From Psychrobacter sp. PG1 (lineage in GTDB: Bacteria; Pseudomonadota; Gammaproteobacteria; Pseudomonadales; Moraxellaceae): 64,000 nt of DNA. Of the stretch, positions 36,689 through 48,267 are shown piece after piece. Each line of letters begins with the position of its first letter. The stretch's first letter is position 1. Position numbers and translations under genes: made by a program. Location: contig NZ_JABUZG010000053.1 in assembly GCF_014897815.1 (NCBI RefSeq), forward strand, positions 62,001 to 126,000, read 5' to 3'. The notes below the pieces were generated by a model. The model was not told the origin of the DNA, ran no database searches, and saw only the letters and a list, made by a program, of their open reading frames with translations.

Positions 36689-37774
36689 ATGAATAACACT
36701 CATATTTCTGACAACCAAGCTCCTGATCACTCAACGCAAGCCAAGCGTATTTTGACGGGCATCAAACCGACGGGTACCTTACATTTAGGAAATTACGTTG
36801 GCGCGATTCGTCCAGCCATTCAGTCTATCCAAAACAGTGATGACGAAGCATTCTTTTTTTTAGCAGATTACCATGGCATTATCGGCTGTTATGATCCTGC
36901 TATTATTCATGAATCGACCAAAGCCATTGCAGCGACTTGGCTTGCCTGTGGACTTGATCCTGAGCGCGTCACTTTTTACCGTCAATCAGATGTGCCGGAA
37001 ATACCAGAGCTTGCTTGGATTTTGAACTGCTCATGTGCCAAAGGTTTAATGAATCGTGCTCATGCTTATAAAGCAGCTGTTGATATTAATATGAAAAAAG
37101 AAGACGTCGATCCTGATCAAGGTATCAACATGGGATTGTTTGGCTACCCTGTACTCATGGCAGCAGATATCTTGATGTTTAATGCCACACATGTGCCTGT
37201 CGGTCGCGACCAAATTCAGCATGTTGAAATGGCACGTGATATTGCTGGTACCTTTAATCATCGCTATAAAACGCTCTTTACCTTACCATTTGCCGTTGTA
37301 GATGACGATATCCCATTACTAACGGGTTTGGATGGTCGCAAGATGAGTAAGAGCTATGGCAACACCATTCCGCTATTTGGTGATTCTAATCCACAAGTTA
37401 GCGCCGAAAAGCAGATGCATAAGGCCATCATGAAAATTGTGACCAACTCACAATTACCTGCTGAGCCAAAAGACCCTGACGACTCGGCTATTTTTGAGAT
37501 TTATAAAGCCTTTGCGACCCCTGCTGAGATTGCCGATATGCGCGCGCAGTTTGCTGCTGGTATTGGCTGGGGCGATGCCAAGCAAGCCCTGTTTGAGAAA
37601 ATAAATACGGAAATAGCACCCTTCCGCGCGCGTTATGAGCATCTTATGGCTAACCCAAAAGAGCTAGAAGAAATCTTACAAATGGGTGCAGAAAAAGCCC
37701 GTCGTCATAGCCGTAAGCAACTAGATAAAGCGCGTCGTGCCATTGGTATCCGTCCACTTGCCAAACTTAAATAA
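36689..37774 (+). CDS. trpS: Tryptophanyl-tRNA synthetase
   Basis: 361 aa class I synthetase. The HIGH-like motif is [12 protein letters not shown] and the KMSKS motif is present exactly ([10 protein letters not shown]). Tryptophan-site motifs ([15 protein letters not shown]) are visible. A short polar N-terminal extension (1-18) precedes the core. scpA follows 35 bp downstream. Confidence 0.95.
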   Translation: MNNTHISDNQAPDHSTQAKRILTGIKPTGTLHLGNYVGAIRPAIQSIQNSDDEAFFFLADYHGIIGCYDPAIIHESTKAIAATWLACGLDPERVTFYRQSDVPEIPELAWILNCSCAKGLMNRAHAYKAAVDINMKKEDVDPDQGINMGLFGYPVLMAADILMFNATHVPVGRDQIQHVEMARDIAGTFNHRYKTLFTLPFAVVDDDIPLLTGLDGRKMSKSYGNTIPLFGDSNPQVSAEKQMHKAIMKIVTNSQLPAEPKDPDDSAIFEIYKAFATPAEIADMRAQFAAGIGWGDAKQALFEKINTEIAPFRARYEHLMANPKELEEILQMGAEKARRHSRKQLDKARRAIGIRPLAKLK

Positions 37775-37809
37775 TCATTTGATTATGTTAACCAAGATGG
37801 ATACTAAGC

Positions 37810-38739
37810 GTGCAGACTGAGCTAAAAAATGAACAAGCGGCTTTACCAAAAGCCGCTCTTCTTTTAACTGTGCCTCAAGCCTCTGATTCTTTAGATATTA
37901 AGCGCGCGCACGACGGCTCAGTTATCAATGATATGTCTTTACGCATTTACCAGACATCCGTACAACATCTACCAGAAGATCTCTATGTGCCGCCGCAAGC
38001 CTTTGCCATTTGGCTTGAGCAGTTTGCCGGACCATTAGACTTTTTATTATATTTGGTCAAAAAAAATAATGTTGATCTGACCCAAATGCCGATACTACCC
38101 ATAACTGAGCAGTATTTGGCTTACATCAGCGAATTAGATACCGAGCATTTTGAATTGGCAGGCGATTATCTGTTGATGGCGTCCACGTTGATTGCCATTA
38201 AAACCGAGCTGTTGCTGCCCAAACCTGAAACTCCGAGCGATGAGCGTGATCCAAAAGCAGAACTGATTGAGCGCCTTGAAGAATATGCGCAAATCAAAGT
38301 AGCCAGTCAACGCTTAGATAATCTGGTGCGTCTTGAGCGTGATGTGTTTTTAGCCATGGTCAGTATGCCCGGTCAAGACGTCATGAATGCGGAATTACCT
38401 AGCTATTCGCCAAACCTTTTGATTGACAGCTTATTTAAAATGCAACTGCAGCCCGATTATCAAATGCATACCATTAAAGTCGACGCTGTTCCCCTTGCTG
38501 ATCGTATTGCCAGTATTAGCCGACAGCTCAGTACGGATGGTGAGCACTCTTTTTATGAGCTACTAGATAAAACACAAGGTAAAATAGGTGTGGTTGTCAG
38601 CTTCGTCGCCATACTAGAGCTGATAAAACGACAGTTGGTTGGTATCGTAAATACTGAGTTAGAAAGTCACCCTACCACTGACAATAATGATGCTGAAGAC
38701 AGTCATATTAAACCCTTAACGTTACAGTGGTTGGCATAG
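37810..38739 (+). CDS. scpA: Segregation and condensation protein A
   Basis: 309 aa from a GTG start; a later ATG at 37933 (MSLRIYQTS) is an alternative. The kleisin signature FAGPLDFLLYLVKKNNVDLTQ lies near residue 75, followed by the helix YLLMASTLIAIKTELLLP. The C-terminal winged helix is at about 235-280. ScpA bridges the two SMC heads and binds ScpB, encoded next. smc itself is elsewhere. Confidence 0.9.
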   Translation: MQTELKNEQAALPKAALLLTVPQASDSLDIKRAHDGSVINDMSLRIYQTSVQHLPEDLYVPPQAFAIWLEQFAGPLDFLLYLVKKNNVDLTQMPILPITEQYLAYISELDTEHFELAGDYLLMASTLIAIKTELLLPKPETPSDERDPKAELIERLEEYAQIKVASQRLDNLVRLERDVFLAMVSMPGQDVMNAELPSYSPNLLIDSLFKMQLQPDYQMHTIKVDAVPLADRIASISRQLSTDGEHSFYELLDKTQGKIGVVVSFVAILELIKRQLVGIVNTELESHPTTDNNDAEDSHIKPLTLQWLA

Positions 38740-38806
38740 TTATTATCGACCTGTCTATTCCTATAAATATCGATACACATTATCATTTAAAAAGAGTCGC
38801 TTTCTA

Positions 38807-39421
38807 ATGACAGATACTGACAATACCAAGCAAGATTATGACAAACCACCCTCATTATCTAGCGCTTTACTGTCATTGACCGATGAGCAGCGACAGCATC
38901 TAGAAGACTTAAGCAAGCATATCGAAGTGCTATTACATGCGTCCGAAGCGCCCCTCACCGCCACTGTCTTAAGAAAACACCTGTCTTTAACGGCTAAAGA
39001 GCTAACACAGGCTTTGGCGCTACTAAGACAGCGCTTGGATATGGGCGTACTAAGCTTGCACGAAACTGCCAGCGGTTATCGACTGCAAATCGCGAATAAC
39101 TATAGTGCATTAATTCAACGCGTCTTCCCGCAGCGCCAAGAACGCCTGAGCCAAGCCTTACTTGAGACGCTTAGTGTGATTGCTTACAAGCAGCCAGTGA
39201 CTCGTAGCGACATAGAGCACGTGCGCGGTGTCACGCTATCGAGCAATATACTGCGTCAGTTGTTCGATAAAGGCTGGATTGAAGAGAAGGGCTACAAGGA
39301 AACCTTGGGTCGCCCAGCATTGCTACATACCACGCCACAATTTTTAGATGCCTTTGGACTGAGTGAGTTGAGCGAGTTACCACCGATGCCAGATATCAGC
39401 GCCATCAAAGCGATGTCTTAA
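38807..39421 (+). CDS. scpB: Segregation and condensation protein B
   Basis: 204 aa with two winged-helix domains. The signature LLETLSVIAYKQPVTRSDIEHVRG lies at about 126-149, followed by LGRPALLHTTPQFLDAFGL. It dimerises on ScpA in the condensin complex. It is 67 bp past scpA and probably in the same transcript. Confidence 0.93.
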   Translation: MTDTDNTKQDYDKPPSLSSALLSLTDEQRQHLEDLSKHIEVLLHASEAPLTATVLRKHLSLTAKELTQALALLRQRLDMGVLSLHETASGYRLQIANNYSALIQRVFPQRQERLSQALLETLSVIAYKQPVTRSDIEHVRGVTLSSNILRQLFDKGWIEEKGYKETLGRPALLHTTPQFLDAFGLSELSELPPMPDISAIKAMS

Positions 39422-39512
39422 GCCTTTAGAGCGTGAAGCCTTTAAAAAGCGTTAAGCAATTAAAACATAGTATAGAAAAGATTTAGCATTATTCTCCAGA
39501 GAATCTTTATTC

Positions 39513-39549
39513 AAAAAAAAAGACAGATCGCATAGGATCTGTCTTTTTT
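39513..39549. terminator. Bidirectional terminator, scpB / lolA
   Basis: AGACAGATC and its exact complement around a 6-nt loop, with A and T runs on both sides, between the convergent genes. Confidence 0.88.
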
Positions 39550-39606
39550 ATTTAATCAATAAAGCCGTTGATTAGCCATTAATAATTGGCTCTTGCTAAC
39601 GGCCTA

Positions 39607-40296
39607 TTATTGATTGATAACATCAACGCCTTTTGGTGGCGTAAACTTAAACTGACTGCTACTGATGCTTGGGTTTAGTTTGATACTACTGAATTTGATG
39701 GAAGTGGTTTGACCAAGGCTGTCATTTAGCACCATCATTACTGGCTTCCCACCACTAAAACTCATTGATAAGCTCTTAAAGCTGGCACTGTCTGATTTTG
39801 GGTACAGCACGTAGTAATTTTTATTGTCATATGGCTGGGTAATTTTAAAATTCTTGTCAATTTGGCTTGGGTCGCCTGATAACAGCAGTGCTGGTGTATT
39901 GCCAACTTGGCTGTCAACGTTTTGCTTGGTCGCTTGCTCTAAATCCTTGTCATAAACCCACATGGAGTTACCATTAGCGACGATCAGTTGCTGTGATGGC
40001 GACTTTGTTTCCCAGCGGAAATTATTTGGGCGTTGTACACTCATCGTACCCGTAAAAGTACCACTGTTGGCACCTTTGGTCGTTTGGCTAAAGTTAGCCG
40101 TCATGCTTTTGGTATTTGTCAGCAGCTTGTTTAAACGTTTGGCAGCGGTCAAATTATCAGCTGGTGCAGCAGTAGCTGATTGTGTCAATACCATCATCGG
40201 GGCTGCAACACCAAGCGATGTCATTAATACACCAGCTAAAGCACCGTTCATCATTTTTTGTTTTAAAGTTGTTTTGTTGGTTAATAAAGTCATCAT
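39607..40296 (-). CDS. lolA: Outer-membrane lipoprotein carrier protein LolA
   Basis: 229 aa. A signal peptide (1 to about 43, ending ATAAPA) and a LolA beta-barrel-like fold with MTANFSQTTKG, RPNNFRWETKSP and MWVYDKDLEQ. LolA ferries lipoproteins from LolCDE to the outer membrane. GAGAGGA precedes two adjacent ATGs; the first is used. The signal region is long but ordinary. Confidence 0.92.
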   Translation of the reverse strand: MMTLLTNKTTLKQKMMNGALAGVLMTSLGVAAPMMVLTQSATAAPADNLTAAKRLNKLLTNTKSMTANFSQTTKGANSGTFTGTMSVQRPNNFRWETKSPSQQLIVANGNSMWVYDKDLEQATKQNVDSQVGNTPALLLSGDPSQIDKNFKITQPYDNKNYYVLYPKSDSASFKSLSMSFSGGKPVMMVLNDSLGQTTSIKFSSIKLNPSISSSQFKFTPPKGVDVINQ

Positions 40297-40660
40297 AAAT
40301 CCTCTCTAAAAATGCATAATCGCTTAAAAATTGTCGCTTTAAAATAAGACATCTTATTAAAATTTTTGTTTTCCATAAATGTTTATCTAGCAACCATAAA
40401 ACGGGTGCTTATAAACAATGACAACAGTGTGCCAGTTTTTTTATTACACGCCTAGTCATGATTTGCAATCTTTACTACCGCTGCCATACACGCTTGTAAC
40501 TACTCTTTTGAGCATTTTTGTGATCATAAGTGGCTACACAATCGTAAAGCGCATGGATGGTGAGTTTTTTGACTATTCATTATTTTCTAACGTTATTTAC
40601 TAATATTGTTTAGCAGCATAAAGCCAATTTAGCATCCTTAACCCCTACGAAAATAACTAA

Positions 40661-40698
40661 AAAAAAGCCCCTACTACCAAACGGTAATAGAGGCTTTT
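40661..40698 (-). terminator. Terminator after rpmA
   Basis: AAAAGCC-CCTACTACC pairs with GGTAATAGAGGCTTTT with mismatches; a T run follows on the reverse strand. Confidence 0.8.
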
Positions 40699-40746
40699 AG
40701 TCATCGGATTATTTTAGTCTTTGACTAAAATAACCTAGATGGGCAA

Positions 40747-41004
40747 TTATGCGCTTTCAACCATTACATAACGACGGTTGAACTTACCTTTGGTCGCAAA
40801 CTTTACTACACCGTCATTCAGTGCAAATAAAGTATGATCACGACCCATGCCAACGCCTTCGCCTGCGTGGAATTCTGTACCACGTTGACGAACGATGATG
40901 TTACCAGCTGTGATAGCTTGGCCACCAAAGATTTTAACGCCTAGCATTTTTGGGTTTGAATCACGACCATTACGGCTTGAACCGGCAGCTTTCTTATGTG
41001 CCAT
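40747..41004 (-). CDS. rpmA: 50S ribosomal protein L27
   Basis: 85 aa, the family length, starting [16 protein letters not shown] and containing [20 protein letters not shown]. The N-terminal tail reaches the peptidyl-transferase centre. It follows rplU at 91 bp in the usual L21-L27 operon, divergent from ispB. Confidence 0.98.
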   Translation of the reverse strand: MAHKKAAGSSRNGRDSNPKMLGVKIFGGQAITAGNIIVRQRGTEFHAGEGVGMGRDHTLFALNDGVVKFATKGKFNRRYVMVESA

Positions 41005-41095
41005 GGGAAAATCTCCTTGTTAATTTGACTTATCGCTGATGCGATAACTCTTAAGCATTTAGTGCACTATTTAGCAGTAATTGCTAAGTGGATAA

Positions 41096-41407
41096 TTAGG
41101 CATTAATAGCTTTGATTTTTAACAAGGTATACCATTGGCGGTGACCTTGCTCTTTGTGATAATGCTTACGACGGTTGTGCTTAACGATACGAATTTTTTC
41201 GCCGCGACCATGTTCAACCACTTCAACTTCAACGCTAGCACCTTCAACGATAGGCTGACCGATTTTGACAGTCTCGCCGTCAACAATCATCAACACATCT
41301 TCGAATTTAATTGTTGCGCCAGTTTCTGCTTTTAGTAGTTCAACTTTAAGCAACTCATCGACAACTACACGGTGCTGTTTACCACCAGTTTTGATTACTG
41401 CGTACAT
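41096..41407 (-). CDS. rplU: 50S ribosomal protein L21
   Basis: 103 aa. [14 protein letters not shown] at the start and [16 protein letters not shown] near the end are diagnostic. First gene of the rplU-rpmA operon. Confidence 0.98.
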   Translation of the reverse strand: MYAVIKTGGKQHRVVVDELLKVELLKAETGATIKFEDVLMIVDGETVKIGQPIVEGASVEVEVVEHGRGEKIRIVKHNRRKHYHKEQGHRQWYTLLKIKAINA

Positions 41408-41958
41408 TGTATGACTCCGTTTAACCCGTGTGCCGTGGCTGATGTTATACCAACGCTTTTACGACGAACACGACAGGGAAAAATTAAAGGCAAGATTTTA
41501 CGGCTTTTTGCTCATAAAAGCAAGCCGTCTATCTCACTTGTTTAACTGGTTTTTGTAAGGCAGTTACACGAATAACCACCTCACTTTTTATTATATCTAC
41601 TGCTGATTAAGAGCGCATCCAAGATGCTACTCCAACAAAAAAACACTATATAATAATAGCGGCTATTATAACTTATATAATCAGCGACTTACAGCCTTTT
41701 ATACATCTCTTAAACGACCTTAAATGTCACCGATAAATGACCATTAATTCTAGTGAAATTTCAGCCAATTTTTACAGTTTTTATGTCAATTTCTATATAT
41801 AGTAAATCTTATGCAAAAGATAGGCGCGATGTTTTAGGCACGTTTTAACCCACAATCTAAAGGCATAGCTATGCTATTATAGAAAATAATGCCTGACCTA
41901 TCTATAAAACTAAGGCTATAAAAAATTCTCTTTATTCTTATTAATATGACTATTTATT
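41408..41958. promoter_or_regulatory. Divergent region between rplU and ispB
   Basis: 551 bp with no gene. It must carry the promoters of rplU-rpmA and ispB. The second half is very AT-rich. No repeat or RNA gene was recognised. Confidence 0.5.
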
Positions 41959-42984
41959 ATGACCAGCATCCCTTCACATAAAACAGATTCAATGACTCAA
42001 TCAACGCCTAATTATGCTGATATTCAAAGTATCGTGGCGGATGATTTTGAGATTATGGACAAGCAAGTATTCGGTAATCTTAATTCCAAAGTTCAGCTGG
42101 TAATGAGCGTCTCGCAGCATGTAATCAATGCTGGTGGCAAACGTATGCGCCCGCTGATTACCTTGTTATGTGCACGCATGTTTGAGGACAAGCCCTCAGA
42201 AAAAGCCATGCATCTAGCCGCTATTACTGAAATGCTGCATACAGCGACCTTGGTTCATGACGATGTGATTGATGAGTCAGGACAGCGCCGTGGTAAGCCA
42301 ACTGCTAATGCCACTTGGGATAATGCCACCGCGGTACTAGTCGGTGACTATCTGATTGCTCGCGCCTTTAATTTATTAGTTGGCTTCCAAAGCTTACCAC
42401 TGTTGCAAGTATTCTCAGATGGCACCTGCGATATCGCTGAAGGCGAAGTATTGCAGCTCCAGCATCAGCACAACCCTGCCGCGACAGAAGAGGACTACTT
42501 GCGCATTATTGACGGTAAAACCTCGCGGCTGTTTATGATGGCGACTCAAGGCGCTGCAATTTTACAAGACAGAATAGAGTATATGCAGGCTTTAGGCGAT
42601 TTTGGTCAGCACTTTGGCAATGCTTTTCAAATTATCGATGATGTGCTCGACTATAGTGGTGATAGTGAGGTAATGGGCAAAAACCTAGGAGACGACCTCG
42701 CTGAAGGTAAGCCAACCCTACCGACCATCAAAGCGCTTGAGCTGCTAAAAGATAGCGACATCAAAGGCTATGAGCAGTTGCGTGTCGCTGTACAAACTGG
42801 GAAGACACCGAACGCTGAGCAGCTTATTGAGTTAGTGCGCCGCTCAGGATCATTAGATTACTGTAAGCAGCGGGCTTGGGAAGAAACCAAGCTGGCGCAA
42901 CAAGCACTGAGTACGTTACCTGACAATCGTTATCGCACAGGCTTATATCAATTGACTGAATTGGCTAGCGCACGCTTGCTGTAG
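41959..42984 (+). CDS. ispB: Octaprenyl-diphosphate synthase
   Basis: 341 aa trans-prenyltransferase. GGKRMRPL binds the diphosphate, the first Asp-rich motif is LVHDDVIDESGQRRG and the second is QIIDDVLDYSG. It builds the ubiquinone side chain. The chain length (C40) is assumed from the usual neighbour relation to rplU-rpmA, which is conserved here. An internal ATG at 41992 is a possible alternative start. Confidence 0.92.
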   Translation: MTSIPSHKTDSMTQSTPNYADIQSIVADDFEIMDKQVFGNLNSKVQLVMSVSQHVINAGGKRMRPLITLLCARMFEDKPSEKAMHLAAITEMLHTATLVHDDVIDESGQRRGKPTANATWDNATAVLVGDYLIARAFNLLVGFQSLPLLQVFSDGTCDIAEGEVLQLQHQHNPAATEEDYLRIIDGKTSRLFMMATQGAAILQDRIEYMQALGDFGQHFGNAFQIIDDVLDYSGDSEVMGKNLGDDLAEGKPTLPTIKALELLKDSDIKGYEQLRVAVQTGKTPNAEQLIELVRRSGSLDYCKQRAWEETKLAQQALSTLPDNRYRTGLYQLTELASARLL

Positions 42985-43604
42985 TCAGTATCGTCATAAC
43001 AGTTGTCAATACTTGCGGATAGTAGCCATTAGCTGTTGATAAAGACCATTAATGAGTAATTGTGTTAATGGTCACAGTTAATAGTTGCTAAAGTTTTTGT
43101 TTTGTTGGCAAACCTTATTTATCATTCATTAAAGACCTTACAATCTATATGGTTATGCTATTTTCACAAAAGTTTACAATTATTTCTCATTGACCGTTGT
43201 ATGACTGTACATTAGCTGTTAATGAAGATGGCGCTTGCCATGACAGCATTTAATGCATTCACAAAAGCTGATATTACGATTTCTAACCATAAATCCTGCG
43301 ATCAACTACTTGACTGTGGGGTTATCCCGATAGTTTATAATTACTCGTTAACTTTACTAATCAAGGTTGTGGTTTGGCTACAGCTTTGATGCTTAAGATT
43401 CTTACACCGATACTTGATACTTATATCGCTATTAGAGGTTCTAATAGTGATGTTTGGCTAAATTCATATTATTAAGAACAAATTTAGCCGAGAAAGTAAA
43501 GATCATTAGAATCAATACTCATTTTTATATTCAATACGCTTAGATTTATTGATAAACTTTTTATACTGTCATTACTTATTTTATACCTATTGCCGAGGAC
43601 ATTG
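42985..43604. other. Long upstream region of the efflux operon
   Basis: 620 bp without a gene. It is AT-rich; I see no TetR, MarR or LysR-type regulator gene as is common next to acrAB operons, and no clear repeat or terminator. It presumably carries the efflux promoter. Confidence 0.45.
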
Positions 43605-45002
43605 ATGAAGCACTCTACTCTTGCGCTTGTAATAGCATCTGTACTATCTGGAGCTGTACTGATTGGCTGTGACAAAAACGAGGACGCCGCTGGCGCAGAT
43701 GCCGCACAGCAGCAGATGCCGCCTGCGGTTGTTAACGTCCAGACTGTCACGCTCGATACTGTACCCCAAGTACAGACTTTTTCTGGACGTACCACGGCTT
43801 ATCAGACTGCCGACGTCCGCCCACAAGTTAATGGCGTTATTGACGAAGTATTGTTCCGTGAAGGCGGCAACGTCAAAAAAGGCCAGCCACTTTATCGTAT
43901 CAATACTGATAACTACGCTTCTTCTGTCACCAGTGGTCAAGCAGCAGTGCAACAAGCACAAGCAAATTACCAGACAGCACAAGCAAATAATGCCAATGCA
44001 AAAGCCGAGCTAGCCAGCCGTCAAGCATCATTAGCACAAGCGCAAAATGATTTACAGCGCTTACAAGGCTTGGTCAGCATCGACGCCATCTCAAAGCAGC
44101 AGTATGAGCAGGCACAAACACAAGTACGTACTGCACAAGCAGCGGTACAAAGTGCGGCCGCCGCTGTTGGACAGACACAAGCAGGCATCGAAAGTGCAAA
44201 AGCAGGCATTCAGACTGCTCAAGCGGGGTTAGATGCTAGTAATCTAGATCTTAACCGTACCATCGTACGTGCCCCGCTATCGGGTCGTACTGACCGTTCT
44301 AGTGTCACCGCTGGTACTTTGGTCAGCGCAGGTCAGGCTGATCCGCTGGTGACTATCTCACGCTTGGACCCTATCTATGTTGATATCAGTCAATCATCCT
44401 CTGAGCTATTAAAACTGCGTCAGCAAATCGCTGAAGGCAAAGCACAAGCAGGAATGAACTCGGTTGAGTTGGTATTAGAAGATGGCTCAGTCTACCCAGC
44501 ACGCGGCAAGCTCGCTTTATCTGAAGCAAAGGTTGATGAATCAACAGGCGCTGTGACCTTGCGTGCTATTTTCCCTAACAGCAATAACATCTTGCTGCCT
44601 GGTATGTATGTGACGGCACGTTTGACACAGAGCGTGATTACCAATGCTGCATTGGTACCGCAAAGCGCCGTAATGCGTACACCGAAAAGTGAGACGCAAG
44701 TTTACATCGTTGATGAAAATAATAAAATCCAAGTACGTCCTGTCACTATTAATGGCACTTATAAAGGCCAGTGGGTTGTCACTGACGGCTTACAAGCAGG
44801 GGACAAGATAGTTGTTATCGGCGGCTCAAAAGTTAAGCCTGAACAAGAGGTGGTCGTTAAGCCATTAGAGAATCCAAACCCAGCACCAGCTAAAGAAGGT
44901 GCCTCTAATGCCCAGACGCCGCCGCCAGCTGCTAAAGCGATGGATAAGCCAGCTAGCAAAGATGCCACTGCTCAGAAACCAGCAGAGTCTACCGCTAACT
45001 AA
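43605..45002 (+). CDS. RND efflux periplasmic adaptor (AcrA/MexA family)
   Basis: 465 aa lipoprotein from the ATG at 43605, preceded by GAGGAC; a TTG further upstream is not needed. The lipobox VLIGC gives C22 as lipidated residue. The barrel-sandwich half (RPQVNGVIDEVLFREGGNVKKGQPL) is followed by a long coiled-coil hairpin rich in Ala and Gln (about 100-215), then lipoyl, beta-barrel and membrane-proximal domains. The C-terminus has a Pro/Ala/Lys-rich tail (about 425-465). It links the pump AcrB-like protein to the outer-membrane channel encoded next. Confidence 0.93.
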   Translation: MKHSTLALVIASVLSGAVLIGCDKNEDAAGADAAQQQMPPAVVNVQTVTLDTVPQVQTFSGRTTAYQTADVRPQVNGVIDEVLFREGGNVKKGQPLYRINTDNYASSVTSGQAAVQQAQANYQTAQANNANAKAELASRQASLAQAQNDLQRLQGLVSIDAISKQQYEQAQTQVRTAQAAVQSAAAAVGQTQAGIESAKAGIQTAQAGLDASNLDLNRTIVRAPLSGRTDRSSVTAGTLVSAGQADPLVTISRLDPIYVDISQSSSELLKLRQQIAEGKAQAGMNSVELVLEDGSVYPARGKLALSEAKVDESTGAVTLRAIFPNSNNILLPGMYVTARLTQSVITNAALVPQSAVMRTPKSETQVYIVDENNKIQVRPVTINGTYKGQWVVTDGLQAGDKIVVIGGSKVKPEQEVVVKPLENPNPAPAKEGASNAQTPPPAAKAMDKPASKDATAQKPAESTAN

Positions 45003-45036
45003 TTCCATTCAAAGATAGGAAGACTAGGAATATACT

Positions 45037-48000
45037 ATGTCACGTTTTTTTATTAATCGCCCTATTTTTGCATGGGTTATGGCTATTTTAGTCATGCTCA
45101 TCGGGGTGATATCGGTCATTAACTTACCGATTGAGCAGTATCCACGTATTGCACCACCGACGATTTCAGTCAGCGCAAGCTATCCTGGTGCTAATGCTCA
45201 GACGGTTGAAGATTCAGTCGTTCAGATTATTGAGCAACGCATGAAGGGTCTTGATGGTCTGATGTATATGTCGTCATCGAGCTCCTCGAATGGTGCTGCA
45301 TCCATTACGCTCACTTTCGAAAATGGTACAGATTCTGATACTGCACAGGTACAGGTGCAGAACAAACTCCAAGCCGCCATGAGCTCACTACCTGAGTCGG
45401 TACAGCGTCAAGGCGTCAACGTTAATAAATCCTCTAGCAGCTTTTTAATGGTGCAAGGTTTTATTTCTGAAGATGGCAGCATGGATCGTGCGGATATCGC
45501 CGATTATGTCAACTCAAACGTTGTTGACCAGTTAAGCCGTGTGGAAGGTGTTGGTGAAGTACAAGTTTTCGGTTCTGCTTATGCCATGCGCATTTGGTTA
45601 GATCCGGCGCGCTTACGTAGCTATAACATGGTGCCAGCGGATGTGGTTGAGGCAGTACGTGCACAAAACGCCCAAGTATCTGCCGGTCAGCTAGGTCAAG
45701 CACCTGCTGATACCAGTCAACAGGTTATCAATGCGACTGTCACGGTTCAAAGCTACCTACAAACGCCTGATGAATTTAAAAACATTCTATTAAAAACGGA
45801 TACCGCTGGCGCAAAAGTGCGTTTAGGTGATGTGGCAGAAGTTGAGATTGGTAGTGCAGACTACGGCGTAGTGTCGCTATACAATGGTAAAGAAGCAGCT
45901 GGTCTTGGTATTTCATTGGCGGGTGGCGCAAACGCACTGGAAACTCGTGAAGCTGTTGGGGCTCGTATGGCAGAGCTGGAAGCAAACTTCCCAGCAGGTC
46001 TAACATCCGTTATCCCTTATGACACCACACCATTTGTGCGCTTGTCTATCGAACAAGTGGTTATGACACTGCTTGAGGCAATTGTTCTCGTATTTATCGT
46101 CATGTTCGTTTTCTTACAGAACTGGCGTGCGACCATCATTCCTACTCTTGCCGTACCTGTCGTACTACTTGGCACCTTCGCTGTACTTTACATCGCTGGT
46201 TTTAGTATTAACGTCTTGACCATGTTTGCCATGGTACTATCCATCGGTCTGTTGGTCGATGATGCGATCGTCGTTGTCGAAAACGTCGAGCGTATCTTGG
46301 AAGAAGATCCTGATATCTCTATTAAGGATGCTACCGTACAATCGATGGGCGAGATTAGTAAAATCGTTATTGGTATTGCGCTGATTCTATCTGCCGTATT
46401 CGTACCGATGGCATTCTTCGGTGGCTCAACAGGTGTGATTTATCGTCAGTTCTCTATCACCTTGATTACCAGTATGGTGCTATCAGCCTTAGTAGCGCTT
46501 ATCTTTACCCCTGCCCTTTGTGTGACCTTACTCAAGCGTAGCAAGAGCCATGATAAAGGCAATACAGAAGAGCAAAAAGGCTTCTTTGGTTGGTTTAACC
46601 GCTCGTTTTATAAAGTCAGTCGTAGTTACGAGAATTTAGTTGGCAAAAGTTTCCGCTTGAAGTGGCTATACTTAATTCTTTATGCTGCCATTATCGGTAT
46701 TATGGCAGTGGTATTCTTACGTATTCCCGGCTCGTTCTTACCAGAAGAAGATCAAGGTATTATGTTTACCTTGGTTCAGTTACCTGCTGGTGCGACGCTT
46801 GATGAAACGCAAGAAGTGCTCGATAAAGTCAGTGATTATTACAGTACCCAAGAAGGCGATAATATCGCTTCAGTCTTTACGATCGCAGGTTTCAGTTTTG
46901 CAGGACAAGGGCAGAATATGGGACTGGCCTTTGTACGTTTATCGGATTGGGCTGATCGTCCCGGTGAAGAAAACACTGCACAGGCTGTCGCTGATCGCGC
47001 CATGGGTTACTTCTTTACCCAACTAAATGAAGCACAAGTATTTGCGATTGTACCGCCAGCCATTACCGAACTTGGTAACGCCAGTGGTTTTGACTTAATG
47101 ATTCAAGACACCGGTAACCTTGGACATGAGGGTCTACTCGAAGCACGTAATATGCTGCTTGGCATGGCTGCGCAAAACGACAAAGTCGCAGGCGTTCGTC
47201 CAAATGGTCAAGAAGATGCACCGCAGTTAAAAGTGAATATTAATCAAGAGCAGGCCGCTGCTTATGGCTTATCACTTGCTAGTATTAATAGCGTTATTTC
47301 TACCGCTTGGGGCTCAAGTTATATTAATGACTTCGTCGATCGCGGGCGTATTAAACGCGTCTTTGTTCAAGGTGAACCAAGCAGCCGCACTAACCCTGAA
47401 GATATTGCTAAATGGTATGTACGCAACGATGTAGGTGAAATGATTTCATTTGATGCGTTTTCTAGCAGCGAATGGCAATCTGGCTCACCGCGTCTGACCC
47501 GTTATAACAGCTTACCATCGATGAATATTCAAGGTAGTGCTGCACCCGGTCTAAGTACGGGTGAAGCGATGAGTTCAATGGAAGCAATGATGGAGAATCT
47601 GCCCGAAGGTGTGGGCTATGAGTGGACGGGTATGTCACTTGAAGAGCAAAAGTCAGGTGCTCAAGCGCCGATGCTATACGCGCTTTCAATCTTGGTGGTA
47701 TTCTTATGTCTAGCAGCCTTGTATGAAAGCTGGTCTATCCCCTTCTCTGTGCTATTGGTCATTCCACTTGGGGTATTAGGTGCAGTCATCTTTACTTGGC
47801 TACGTGGCTTTAATAACGATATTTATTTGCAGGTAGGTCTACTCACAGTCGTTGGTCTATCCGCTAAAAATGCTATCTTGATCATTGAGTTTGCAAAAGA
47901 GCACCAAGAGGAAGGCTATAGTCTGAGAGAAGCCGTCATGACAGCCGCGCGTCAACGTTTGCGCCCGATTATCATGACCTCGCTTGCCTTTGGACTGGGT

Positions 48001-48267
48001 GTTGTGCCATTATTTATCGCCACAGGTCCTGGTTCAGGCAGTCAAAATGCCATCGGTACCAGTGTACTAGGTGGCGTCGTGACCGCGACATTGTTAGGTA
48101 TCTTCTTTATTCCCATGTTTTATATTTGGGTACGTAGTATGTTCCCGTACAAATACGAGAATAATAAACCAAACGATAAAGATGATGATAATAGTACGCC
48201 TGACCCGAAAAACCCAACGCCTTCTGAGAATTATCAGCCTGCAAGCTTTGGAGACAATACACAATGA
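45037..48267 (+). CDS. RND multidrug efflux transporter (AcrB/MexB family, HAE1)
   Basis: 1076 aa with 12 membrane helices in the classic 1+5+1+5 pattern and two large periplasmic loops. The proton-relay aspartates D408 and D409 lie in [31 protein letters not shown] sequence marks helix 11-12. It exports drugs, bile salts or solvents by proton antiport. The C-terminal tail (about 1040-1076) is Asn/Asp/Pro-rich. The stop overlaps the next start by 4 bp. Substrate range is not readable. Confidence 0.95.
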   Translation: MSRFFINRPIFAWVMAILVMLIGVISVINLPIEQYPRIAPPTISVSASYPGANAQTVEDSVVQIIEQRMKGLDGLMYMSSSSSSNGAASITLTFENGTDSDTAQVQVQNKLQAAMSSLPESVQRQGVNVNKSSSSFLMVQGFISEDGSMDRADIADYVNSNVVDQLSRVEGVGEVQVFGSAYAMRIWLDPARLRSYNMVPADVVEAVRAQNAQVSAGQLGQAPADTSQQVINATVTVQSYLQTPDEFKNILLKTDTAGAKVRLGDVAEVEIGSADYGVVSLYNGKEAAGLGISLAGGANALETREAVGARMAELEANFPAGLTSVIPYDTTPFVRLSIEQVVMTLLEAIVLVFIVMFVFLQNWRATIIPTLAVPVVLLGTFAVLYIAGFSINVLTMFAMVLSIGLLVDDAIVVVENVERILEEDPDISIKDATVQSMGEISKIVIGIALILSAVFVPMAFFGGSTGVIYRQFSITLITSMVLSALVALIFTPALCVTLLKRSKSHDKGNTEEQKGFFGWFNRSFYKVSRSYENLVGKSFRLKWLYLILYAAIIGIMAVVFLRIPGSFLPEEDQGIMFTLVQLPAGATLDETQEVLDKVSDYYSTQEGDNIASVFTIAGFSFAGQGQNMGLAFVRLSDWADRPGEENTAQAVADRAMGYFFTQLNEAQVFAIVPPAITELGNASGFDLMIQDTGNLGHEGLLEARNMLLGMAAQNDKVAGVRPNGQEDAPQLKVNINQEQAAAYGLSLASINSVISTAWGSSYINDFVDRGRIKRVFVQGEPSSRTNPEDIAKWYVRNDVGEMISFDAFSSSEWQSGSPRLTRYNSLPSMNIQGSAAPGLSTGEAMSSMEAMMENLPEGVGYEWTGMSLEEQKSGAQAPMLYALSILVVFLCLAALYESWSIPFSVLLVIPLGVLGAVIFTWLRGFNNDIYLQVGLLTVVGLSAKNAILIIEFAKEHQEEGYSLREAVMTAARQRLRPIIMTSLAFGLGVVPLFIATGPGSGSQNAIGTSVLGGVVTATLLGIFFIPMFYIWVRSMFPYKYENNKPNDKDDDNSTPDPKNPTPSENYQPASFGDNTQ

